A stretch of DNA of 6,413 bases, from positions 19,539 through 25,951 of the forward strand of contig DCGT01000027.1 of NCBI GenBank assembly GCA_002315315.1, written 5' to 3'. The notes beneath the pieces were generated by a model. It ran no database searches, was not told where the DNA came from, and was given only the letters and a program-made list of their open reading frames with translations. Origin of the DNA: Faecalibacterium sp. UBA1771. Lineage in GTDB: Bacteria > Bacillota > Clostridia > Oscillospirales > Ruminococcaceae. Within the stretch, counting starts at the first letter, position 1; the number at the start of each line of letters is the position of its first letter. Made by a program: the position numbers and the translations under genes. Positions 1-5,728 of this stretch are shown here, one piece after another.

Positions 1-445
1 CACCGAAGCCGAGAATGTCGCCGAAGCTGCATTCGGCACTGCCGTTCATCGGTTCACCGTTCACCGTCGTGTTGTTGCGCGACAAATTATAGGCGCGAAA
101 ACTCTTATGCTCGTCGAAAATCAGCACCGCGTGTGAGCGGGAAACCGCAGGCGAATCGATGCAGATGTCGCAGGAACGGGAACGACCTATAAGGTTTTCA
201 AAATGGTTGAGCGGGATGCTCGTGCCGTTGTCAAAATCAAGCCGACCCCATGTTTCAGGTTCGATTGAGCCTTTGAAAAGCGAGATTGCGATGCGAGTTA
301 CAATCAATACCGCCAGAACGCAGGTTATAAGCCGCGCCACCGTGAGCGTTACGGCAAAAAAGCCGCCGTGCTCGCCTACAAATTCGGCAAGCTCGTTTGC
401 AAACGGTTCGGGGTCGGGTATAAAAGCGAGAATTTTATCGAGCAT
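1..445 (-). CDS. Membrane-anchored FHA-domain protein, partial (C-terminus beyond the left edge)
   Basis: Reading the minus strand from the ATG at 445-443 gives 148 codons without a stop up to the window edge. The start is supported by GGAAAG about 10 nt upstream. Residues 1-28 are a short polar stretch, about 29-56 form one hydrophobic membrane segment (FFAVTLTVARLITCVLAVLI), and a forkhead-associated domain begins near residue 67. FHA hallmarks are visible: IGRSRSCDI (86-94), the phosphopeptide-loop SRSHA (102-106), and NLSRNNTTVNG (120-130). FHA domains bind phosphothreonine peptides, usually as readers of Ser/Thr kinases; the domain here should lie in the cytosol. In Clostridia such single-pass FHA proteins often lie beside cell-wall genes (ftsW/rodA, penicillin-binding protein), but none is visible here, so the role is undetermined. 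The gene is divergent from the folate operon. The domain call is firm; the partner is unknown. Confidence 0.85.
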   Translation of the reverse strand, partial: MLDKILAFIPDPEPFANELAEFVGEHGGFFAVTLTVARLITCVLAVLIVTRIAISLFKGSIEPETWGRLDFDNGTSIPLNHFENLIGRSRSCDICIDSPAVSRSHAVLIFDEHKSFRAYNLSRNNTTVNGEPMNGSAECSFGDILGFG

Positions 446-490
446 TTTAATACGTCTTTCCAATAAAAGGTTAGTCGACAATACGCCGAC

Positions 491-510
491 ACATAATAAT
501 ACATAATAAT
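491..510. repeat. Perfect 10-bp tandem repeat (2 copies)
   Basis: ACATAATAAT occurs twice back to back. It lies 46 bp upstream of the FHA gene start, in the AT-rich stretch where that gene's promoter should be. It may be simple AT-rich promoter DNA or a short repeated operator; nothing else identifies it. Confidence 0.5.
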
Positions 511-583
511 GATACCACAAATTGCAAGGTATGATAATAAAATTTTGATTACAAAATGCGGGGTTTTGAGAGATTAAAACGGT

Positions 584-751
584 AAGGTAAAGAAATAAAT
601 ATTGAGTACCTTGCGATAACCGATGTATCTGTCGGAGCAGGATGACTAACAGGAGAAAAGACCGCTTTCGGAATGACGCAGGGCGTATGTGGATGTGACG
701 GAGGATTACGAGCGTCATTATCGGCTCGGAGCGTATGCCGCACTTTACCTT
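584..751. repeat. Nested inverted repeats (9-bp outer arms, 8-bp inner arms)
   Basis: AAGGTAAAG at 584-592 is exactly complementary to CTTTACCTT at 743-751. Inside it, AATGACGC at 672-679 is exactly complementary to GCGTCATT at 712-719. A third, overlapping pair is GCAAGGTA at 524-531 and TACCTTGC at 607-614. The nesting could reflect a folded RNA or a small decayed mobile element, but arms of this length can also arise by chance. No target-site duplication was identified. Confidence 0.35.
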
Positions 752-755
752 TTTA

Positions 756-784
756 TTGATTTTTATTTCAAAAAATAGTACACT
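756..784 (+). promoter_or_regulatory. Candidate housekeeping-sigma promoter of the folate operon
   Basis: A -35-like TTGATT (756-761) and a -10-like TACACT (779-784) are separated by exactly 17 bp, and each box matches four of six consensus positions. Transcription would start near 791, about 30 nt before the fchA-like start codon. The box matches are moderate, so this is a candidate only. Confidence 0.5.
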
Positions 785-820
785 AATCTTTGATTATTCA
801 AGTTAGGGACGGTGTCGAAT

Positions 821-1429
821 ATGGGCTTCGGACAGAACAGTATCGACGAATTTTGTACACAGCTTGCATCAAGTTCGTCGGTTCCCGGCGGCGGCGGTGC
901 GGCAGCTATATGCTGTGCTTTGAGCGCCGCGCTCGGTTCTATGACAGGGCGTCTGCGCCTCGCCCGTTCAAAGGACGATGAGGTTATACGGCTTGTGGAA
1001 AAGGGCGATTTGCTCTGCCGTAAGGCTATTTCGCTTGCAGATGCCGACGGTGAAGCATTTAACCGTCTTAAACCGTATTTTTCCTTTCCGGTCGAAATGC
1101 GCGGTGACCGTTTTGAGGAGTCTCTTGCCGATGCCTGCCGTGTCCCGCTTCATATAATGGAATGCTGCTGCCACATTATCGAACTGCTCGAGCGTTACGC
1201 CGTTATCGCGCCTGACAACTGCGTCAGCGATGCCGGTGTTGCCGCAGCCCTGTGCCGCGGTGCGCTGGAGGGTGCTGCATTCAATATCTACATCAATACA
1301 AAGAGTATGAGCCGCCGAAGTCTTGCCGAACGGTTTGAGCGTGAGGCGGATGCGTGGCTCGATGAATTTATGCCTCGTGCCGATGACGTGTGCTTTGCGG
1401 TTATGAATCGTATAAGGGGTGGGAGATAA
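821..1429 (+). CDS. fchA: FchA-type methenyltetrahydrofolate cyclohydrolase (cyclodeaminase/cyclohydrolase family)
   Basis: This 202-residue protein has the size and motifs of the stand-alone cyclodeaminase/cyclohydrolase family (the C-terminal domain of formiminotransferase-cyclodeaminase, and clostridial FchA). Near the N-terminus is the glycine-rich VPGGGGAAA (21-29), matching the family PGGGSAAA; SDAGVAAAL (136-144) and NIYINTKSM (155-163) match the conserved C-terminal helices. The likely reaction is 5,10-methenyl-THF plus water to 10-formyl-THF in the cytosol. No formiminotransferase domain or histidine-degradation gene is nearby, and folD and folC follow, which favours cyclohydrolase over formimino-THF cyclodeaminase. 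I chose ATG at 821 because AGGGA (805-809) lies 11 nt upstream; an in-frame GTG at 812 is only 2 nt from it. The stop TAA abuts the folD ATG (TAAATG), suggesting translational coupling. Confidence 0.85.
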   Translation: MGFGQNSIDEFCTQLASSSSVPGGGGAAAICCALSAALGSMTGRLRLARSKDDEVIRLVEKGDLLCRKAISLADADGEAFNRLKPYFSFPVEMRGDRFEESLADACRVPLHIMECCCHIIELLERYAVIAPDNCVSDAGVAAALCRGALEGAAFNIYINTKSMSRRSLAERFEREADAWLDEFMPRADDVCFAVMNRIRGGR

Positions 1430-2278
1430 ATGGGCAGACGACTTAGCTGTTCCGCCGTTGCTCGCGAGGTCGACGCCGTTACATCGGGAAAGGTCGCGGC
1501 GCTGTCGCAGAGAGGAATCGTCCCCAAGCTGTGCATTATTATGATAGACGGCAAGCCCGATGATGAAGCGTATCGTAATGCCGCCGTGAAAAAGCTGAGC
1601 AAGCTGAATATGTCGGTAGAATGTGTTGTTCTGCCGTCCGGAGTCACCGATGGAGAGCTTCACGGGGTGATAAAAGAAAAGTCCGCCGACGAATCGGCAG
1701 ACGGTATTCTGCTAATGCGCCCACTGCCGCCGCCGCTCGACACAGCCGCCGCCTGCGCGCTTATTCCGCCCGAAAAAGATGTTGACGGAGCCTGTGATGT
1801 GTCACTTGCATCGGTTTTTCGGCTTGCGGACGAAGGATTTTTGCCGTGTACCGCCGAAGCCGTGATAGACGCGGTCGATACCTATTGCGGCGATATTTCG
1901 GGCAAAAATGCGGTGGTGGCAGGGAGCAGTCTTGTAATCGGACGCCCTGTCGCAATGCTGATGCTTAAACGCGGTGCGACAGTAACTCTTGCTCATTACG
2001 AGACCGTAGATCTGCCGTCGCTTTGCCGCAGTGCCGATATTCTTGTTGCGGCAACCGGTAATGCTAATCTGATAGACAGAAGCTATATCAAAAAAGGTGC
2101 ATACATTTTTGATGTTGGAATAAATGAGAAAAACGGTGAGCTGTGCGGTGACGTCGATTACGCCGATGTTCTTGCGGATGCCGCGGGTGTAACGCCGGTT
2201 CCCAACGGTATCGGCAGAATCACATCGTCCGTGCTTGCACTTCATACGGCGCGTGCCGCCGAAAGGAGATTAAAATGA
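1430..2278 (+). CDS. folD: FolD-like methylenetetrahydrofolate dehydrogenase, probably lacking cyclohydrolase activity
   Basis: This 282-residue protein has the usual FolD length and architecture: an N-terminal folate/catalytic domain (about 1-125), a Rossmann NAD(P) domain (about 140-250) with GSSLVIGRP (165-173), KDVDG (116-120), and the C-terminal PVPNGIGRIT (256-265). It should oxidise 5,10-methylene-THF to methenyl-THF in the cytosol. Key residues deviate. The conserved Tyr is present (Y48), but the lysine four residues later, needed for cyclohydrolase activity, is Ala52. The Gln of the usual VQLPLP motif is Met96 (LLMRPLP). The usual PGGVGPMT reads PNGIGRIT. Lys54 and Lys55 lie nearby but are two and three positions off. 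The likely reading is a dehydrogenase-only enzyme served by the adjacent FchA-like cyclohydrolase. The stop overlaps the folC start by 4 nt. Confidence 0.9.
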   Translation: MGRRLSCSAVAREVDAVTSGKVAALSQRGIVPKLCIIMIDGKPDDEAYRNAAVKKLSKLNMSVECVVLPSGVTDGELHGVIKEKSADESADGILLMRPLPPPLDTAAACALIPPEKDVDGACDVSLASVFRLADEGFLPCTAEAVIDAVDTYCGDISGKNAVVAGSSLVIGRPVAMLMLKRGATVTLAHYETVDLPSLCRSADILVAATGNANLIDRSYIKKGAYIFDVGINEKNGELCGDVDYADVLADAAGVTPVPNGIGRITSSVLALHTARAAERRLK

Positions 2279-3543
2279 CGTATAAGGAAGCAGTCGAATA
2301 TATTCACAGTGTATATTGGAAAGGCGTAAAGATTGGCCTGTCCCGTATAGAGGAGCTACTCGAAATGATGGGCAATCCGCAAGATAGGCTCAGGTATATA
2401 CACATTGCCGGAACGAACGGTAAGGGTTCGACCGCCGCCTACTGCGCCGAGGTGCTTAAAAATGCCGGTTACAAGACCGGATTTTTCGTATCACCTTATA
2501 TCAGGGTGTTTAACGAGCGTATGCAGATAAACAATGTCCCGATTTCGGATGATGAGCTGTGCGAGGTTACAGAGTATGTTAAGAGCTTCGCCGATAAAAT
2601 GGAACAGATGCCCTCGGAATTCGAGATGGTTGCGGCGATAGCTTTTGAATTTTTTGCCCGTAACGAGTGCGATATCGTCGTTCTTGAGGTCGGTCTCGGC
2701 GGCAGACTCGATGCCACCAATGTCATTAAAACGCCCGATGTCGCCGCCATCACCGCTATCGATCTTGACCATACCCAGATTCTCGGCGAAACGGTAGAGC
2801 TTATTGCCGCCGAAAAAGCCGGCATTATTAAGCCGAAAGCCAGAGTAGTAGTCTATGACCAGCAGCAGAGCGTAAAGGATGTTTTCGCCGCAGTCTGTGC
2901 CGAGCGGGGCGCCGAGATGACGGTAACCGATTCCGCGTCACTTATTGACCTCGGTGTTGACGGAACAAAACAGCACTTTGAATATCGTGGTGAGAGGTAC
3001 ACGCTGTCACTGCTCGGTGAGCATCAGCTTCATAACGCCGCGCTTGCCATAGATGCTTTGACCGCACTGCGCGGCAGAGGATTTGAAATTTCGGATTATG
3101 CGCTCAAAAAGGGAATTGCCGAAACCACATGGCCGGGACGATTTGAGGTGCTGTCGGAAAATCCGATTTTCGTTGTTGACGGTGCGCATAATCCTCACGG
3201 CTTTGCCTCGGCGGTCGCCGCACTTCGCCGGCATTTTCCCGACCGCAGGGTCAATTTCCTCATAGGTGTGCTGTCGAATAAGGATTGGCAGCCGATAATC
3301 GAAATGGCTCTTCCGCTTGCCGCATCATTTACCGTTGTCACCCCCGACAATCCGAGAGCGCTTGACAGCGCCGAGCTTGCGAAATATATCAGGGAGCACG
3401 GTTTTGATGATGTGGCCTTCGCGAAATCTCCGTCCGACGGTGTGGACATGGTTATGAACAGAATCAAAGACGGCGAAATGGGTATGGCAGCAGGCTCACT
3501 TTATATGGTGGCGGAAATCCGTCAGCATTTCGGCAGACTGTAA
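2275..3543 (+). CDS. folC: Folylpolyglutamate synthase / dihydrofolate synthase
   Basis: A full-length 422-residue FolC of the Mur-ligase superfamily. It adds glutamate to folates (and, in bifunctional members, to dihydropteroate) with ATP in the cytosol, keeping folates in the cell. Motifs in order: P-loop GTNGKGST (46-53); SPYI...NERMQIN (73-86); LEVGLGGRLDATNVI (137-151); AIDLDHTQILG (161-171); AEKAGIIK (179-186), whose first Lys (181) matches the carbamylated lysine of the family; LGEHQLHNAALAI (247-259); TWPGRFEVL (285-293); VDGAHNPHG (301-309); and GSLYMVAEIR (407-416). No essential motif is missing. AAAGGAGA (2262-2269) sits just before the ATG, and the start overlaps the folD stop (ATGA), so translation is probably coupled. 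No folP/folB/folK gene is present, so whether it also acts as dihydrofolate synthase cannot be told. Confidence 0.96.
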   Translation: MTYKEAVEYIHSVYWKGVKIGLSRIEELLEMMGNPQDRLRYIHIAGTNGKGSTAAYCAEVLKNAGYKTGFFVSPYIRVFNERMQINNVPISDDELCEVTEYVKSFADKMEQMPSEFEMVAAIAFEFFARNECDIVVLEVGLGGRLDATNVIKTPDVAAITAIDLDHTQILGETVELIAAEKAGIIKPKARVVVYDQQQSVKDVFAAVCAERGAEMTVTDSASLIDLGVDGTKQHFEYRGERYTLSLLGEHQLHNAALAIDALTALRGRGFEISDYALKKGIAETTWPGRFEVLSENPIFVVDGAHNPHGFASAVAALRRHFPDRRVNFLIGVLSNKDWQPIIEMALPLAASFTVVTPDNPRALDSAELAKYIREHGFDDVAFAKSPSDGVDMVMNRIKDGEMGMAAGSLYMVAEIRQHFGRL

Positions 3544-3564
3544 TTTAAAATCCGGAGGTAAAGA

Positions 3565-4635
3565 ATGAAAGATTTTAATACAAAACGTATAGTAGTTACT
3601 TCCTTTATGATTGCGCTGTCAATTGTACTCTCGCGCATACTCTCCATTCAGACCCCAATATCCAAGATAGGCTTCTACTACCTCCCGATTGCCCTTATTG
3701 CGATGATGTACGGTCCTCTGTGGTCGGGCGCGGCATGGGGAATAGCCGATGTAATCGGTGCGCTTATGTTCCCGACGGGAGCATATTTCTTCGGCTTTAC
3801 GCTGTCGGCAATCATTAAGGGATTATTACTCGGAGTATTTTTATATCGTCACGACAAATCGGTTTGGCGTCCCGTTGTCGTTTCCGTTTTGTCTGCGGTT
3901 TTTGTTACGCTGGGTATTGATGTGCTGTGGCTCGTTGCATATTTCGGCAGAGCCGCGGCGGCTGTATGGAGCGCAAGAATCGTTCAGTGCGCCATTACCG
4001 TGCCGGTGCAGTCGATACTTATTATATCTATGGGCAGAATTTTCGGCAGTCTTATTTATCACAACGGAACGCTTTATCAGCGCAAAAAAGCCGTTCGCAA
4101 GGAAATATCGTCCAAATACAGCTCCGACGAATTTAACCGAGGGGAGATAAGCTCGGTAATTTGCAACAAGGTTATTTCGACCGATTTATATAAAAACGCA
4201 AAAACGGTATTTTGCTTTGTGGGAACAAGGCGCGAGGTGGATACCCGTGCGATTCTCGAAAATGTAATTGAAAGCGGCAAGACGCTCTGCGTGCCTATGA
4301 CCGATAATCACAATTTGATGTCGATGAGAATAATCGAGTCGCTTGACCAGCTACGCGAGGGCAGACACGGCATATTGGAACCTGACTCGGGCTGTTCTGA
4401 GCTTCATTCGTCGGATATTGATTTAGCAATAATTCCCTGCATTGCGTGTGATGAAAAGCATCATCGCCTCGGTCACGGAAGCGGCGTTTATGACAATTTT
4501 ATGCGTCATTATAAGCGCACTAAGGGTACATCAATAACAATTTGCCCCGATTTCGCACTGCTTAAAAAAGTGCCTTACGGTGACCACGATACATCCATTT
4601 CGACCGTGATTACGGAGAAAAGAACGGTGAACTGA
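3565..4635 (+). CDS. folT: Fusion of ECF folate transporter S component (FolT) and 5-formyltetrahydrofolate cyclo-ligase (MTHFS)
   Basis: This 356-residue protein has two parts. Residues about 1-165 form a six-helix membrane domain typical of ECF substrate-binding subunits; GFYYLPIALIAMMYGPLWSG (36-55) and the following GIADVIGALMFPTGAYFFGF resemble FolT. Residues about 170-356 match 5-formyl-THF cyclo-ligase: KKAVRKEI (174-181), REVDT (223-227), HGILEP (268-273), IDLAIIPCIACD (285-296), RLGHGSGVYD (301-310), VPYGDHD (336-342) and ITE (349-351). The C-terminal half would convert 5-formyl-THF to 5,10-methenyl-THF with ATP. S components have both ends in the cytosol, so the enzyme would sit on the inner face. 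Each half is near normal length, one frame is open across the junction, and no internal start with a ribosome site is seen, so a true fusion is likely. The start has an ideal GGAGG (3554-3558) 6 nt upstream. The transporter needs EcfA/EcfA'/EcfT encoded elsewhere. Confidence 0.88.
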   Translation: MKDFNTKRIVVTSFMIALSIVLSRILSIQTPISKIGFYYLPIALIAMMYGPLWSGAAWGIADVIGALMFPTGAYFFGFTLSAIIKGLLLGVFLYRHDKSVWRPVVVSVLSAVFVTLGIDVLWLVAYFGRAAAAVWSARIVQCAITVPVQSILIISMGRIFGSLIYHNGTLYQRKKAVRKEISSKYSSDEFNRGEISSVICNKVISTDLYKNAKTVFCFVGTRREVDTRAILENVIESGKTLCVPMTDNHNLMSMRIIESLDQLREGRHGILEPDSGCSELHSSDIDLAIIPCIACDEKHHRLGHGSGVYDNFMRHYKRTKGTSITICPDFALLKKVPYGDHDTSISTVITEKRTVN

Positions 4636-4673
4636 TTACAAAAGCAATGTCTGCAAAAAACGATTTGATATTG

Positions 4674-4710
4674 AAAAAAGCCTCCCCAAGCCTTTCGGCT
4701 TGAGGAGGCT
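4674..4710 (-). terminator. Intrinsic terminator of the rplJ-rplL transcript
   Basis: Positions 4679-4692 pair with 4697-4710 (14 positions, one C/A mismatch at 4686/4703) around a TTTC loop. Read on the minus strand, the stem is followed by a run of six T (complement of 4674-4679), as expected of an intrinsic terminator about 20 nt after the rplL stop. On the plus strand the stem is followed by ACATTATTC, a poor U-tract, so termination of the folate operon here would be weaker. Confidence 0.9.
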
Positions 4711-4728
4711 ACATTATTCGAACTTAAC

Positions 4729-5100
4729 TTATTTGAGCTCGATGGTAGCGCCGGCTTCGGTAAGGACCTTCTGAATTTCTTCGGCCTCAGCTCTGGTAAC
4801 GCCTTCCTTGACGTTCTTCGGAGCGCCGTCAACCAGTTCCTTGGACTCCTTGAGTCCCAGACCGGTGATGTCCTTAACGGCCTTGATGACGTTCATCTTG
4901 TTCGGGCCGACCTCGGCGAGAACTACGTCATAAGAATCCTTTTCAACCTCGGCTTCGGCAGCGGCGGCGGGACCGGCTACTGCAACAGCGGCGGCGGCGG
5001 CAGAAACGCCGAACTCTTCTTCGATGGCCTTTACGAGCTCGCTGAGCTCGAGGACGGTCATATTCTTTACTTCTTCGATAATCTTAGCTATATCAGCCAT
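4729..5100 (-). CDS. rplL: Ribosomal protein bL12 (L7/L12)
   Basis: A complete 123-residue L7/L12, the multicopy stalk protein that recruits translational GTPases to the 50S subunit. Residues 1-32 form the N-terminal dimerisation and L10-binding domain (MTVLELSELVKAIEEEFGV at 14-32). An Ala/Gly-rich hinge (33-53) follows, then the globular C-terminal domain with VGPNKMNVIKAVKDITGLGL (64-83) and KESKELVDGAPKNVKEG (84-100), the factor-binding surface. Length and motifs are normal. GGAGG lies about 10 nt before the ATG on the minus strand. It is 54 nt downstream of rplJ and co-transcribed with it, and a terminator follows directly, so rpoB does not continue the operon. Confidence 0.98.
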   Translation of the reverse strand: MADIAKIIEEVKNMTVLELSELVKAIEEEFGVSAAAAAVAVAGPAAAAEAEVEKDSYDVVLAEVGPNKMNVIKAVKDITGLGLKESKELVDGAPKNVKEGVTRAEAEEIQKVLTEAGATIELK

Positions 5101-5154
5101 TGTAAATAATCCTCCGTAATAATTTTTGTTGTACTGCGATAATTGTAACTGTAA

Positions 5155-5661
5155 TTATGCAGCCTGTTCTTGCTTTTTGGCGACTTCGCTGATAGCTCTC
5201 GCGAAGGACGCGATGATGCTGTTGAACGAGCCGGCGACCATAGCGATGAGTGTCTCGCGAGACGGCAGTGTAGCGACGCTCTTGACTTCTTCGACAGAAA
5301 GGAACTTTCCGTCAACATAACCCATCTTGACGTTGAAAACTTCTTTAAGGCTGTCGGAATACTTCTGAACTACCTTAGCGGCGGCGATAGGATCTTCCTT
5401 AGATACCGCGATTGCTGTTGTGCCGTGAAGCTGGGGAACAAACTCGTCCATTCCGACTGCTTCAAAAGCAAACTTGAGAATGGAATTCTTAAGAACCAGA
5501 TACTCAACACCGGCTTCACGAAGCTCGGCACGGAGCTTGGTGTCGTTGGCGACATCGATTCCCTTGTAATCTACGAGAACAACGGAAGCGGCACCGGTCA
5601 GCAATTCCTTAATTTCTTCAACCTGCTTTTTCTTTCCTTCAAGGATTTTTTCACTCGGCAA
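5155..5661 (-). CDS. rplJ: Ribosomal protein uL10, TTG start
   Basis: A complete 168-residue L10, the stalk base that anchors L7/L12 dimers to 23S rRNA. The N-terminal globular domain includes VVLVDYKGIDVANDTKLRAE (27-46), EYLVLKNSILKFAF (53-66) and HGTTAIAV (79-86). The final helix (about residues 145-165, IASFARAISEVAKKQ) is the L12-binding tail. The start codon is TTG at 5661-5659: the N-terminus MPSEKILEGKK fits the family and a strong GGAGG (complement of 5671-5675) sits 9 nt upstream, while no ATG lies at a comparable place. L10 with L7/L12 is known to regulate its own operon through the leader RNA, and such a leader is present just upstream. Confidence 0.97.
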   Translation of the reverse strand: MPSEKILEGKKKQVEEIKELLTGAASVVLVDYKGIDVANDTKLRAELREAGVEYLVLKNSILKFAFEAVGMDEFVPQLHGTTAIAVSKEDPIAAAKVVQKYSDSLKEVFNVKMGYVDGKFLSVEEVKSVATLPSRETLIAMVAGSFNSIIASFARAISEVAKKQEQAA

Positions 5662-5670
5662 TTTGATTCA

Positions 5671-5675
5671 CCTCC
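5671..5675 (-). promoter_or_regulatory. Ribosome binding site of rplJ (supports the TTG start)
   Basis: GGAGG on the minus strand, followed by TGAATCAAA and then TTG. The 9-nt spacing and full anti-16S match decide the non-ATG start of rplJ. Confidence 0.9.
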
Positions 5676-5695
5676 ATAATTATTTTGGTGAGAAT

Positions 5696-5728
5696 AAAAA
5701 ACCCTTCCTCAAGCGTGTCGAGGAAGGG
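5696..5728 (-). terminator. Attenuator (intrinsic terminator) in the rplJ leader
   Basis: On the minus strand CCCTTCCTC and GAGGAAGGG form a perfect 9-bp stem (5728-5720 with 5710-5702) around a 9-nt loop. It is followed directly by six T (complement of 5701-5696). It lies 34 nt before the rplJ start codon and after the L10-type leader, the classic place for a regulated transcription attenuator. Confidence 0.92.

Larger units (their letters stand above)
446..811. other. Divergent intergenic region, no convincing gene
   Basis: This stretch separates the minus-strand FHA gene from the plus-strand folate operon. Both ends are AT-rich (about 490-600 and 750-800), with a more GC-balanced middle (about 610-745). 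It contains a perfect 10-bp tandem repeat, three perfect inverted repeats of 8-9 bp, and a plausible promoter close to the operon. A minus-strand reading frame at 549-743 has no recognisable domain and its residue make-up looks random. I could not match the region to a tetrahydrofolate riboswitch by eye. Confidence 0.6.

Noticed and set aside
159..506. Plus-strand 115-codon reading frame
   Set aside because: It is antisense to the FHA gene, whose domain motifs are clear on the minus strand.
617..632. Short hairpin CCGA...TCGG
   Set aside because: Only four standard pairs plus wobbles; too weak to report as a terminator or RNA feature.
549..743. Minus-strand 64-codon reading frame in the intergenic region
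   Set aside because: No recognisable domain, residue composition of random-looking type rich in Pro/Arg/His/Ser, and the stretch is occupied by inverted repeats.
446..820. Tetrahydrofolate riboswitch upstream of the folate operon
   Set aside because: Expected by context, but the conserved THF-I segments as I remember them are not visible; a covariance search would settle it.
812..820. GTG at 812 as the fchA start
   Set aside because: It lies only 2 nt after the AGGGA ribosome site, while ATG at 821 has workable spacing and gives the N-terminus typical of the family.
968..1663. Minus-strand 231-codon reading frame
   Set aside because: It is a shadow of the fchA-like and folD-like genes; no domain is visible and both genes on the plus strand carry conserved motifs.
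4020..4100. Two separate genes (folT and MTHFS) rather than a fusion
   Set aside because: No stop, no ribosome site and no suitable start near the junction; the only nearby in-frame Met is within the last membrane helix.
5170..5679. Plus-strand 169-codon reading frame antisense to rplJ
   Set aside because: Its length mirrors rplJ; no motif or ribosome site supports it, and L10 is unmistakable on the other strand.
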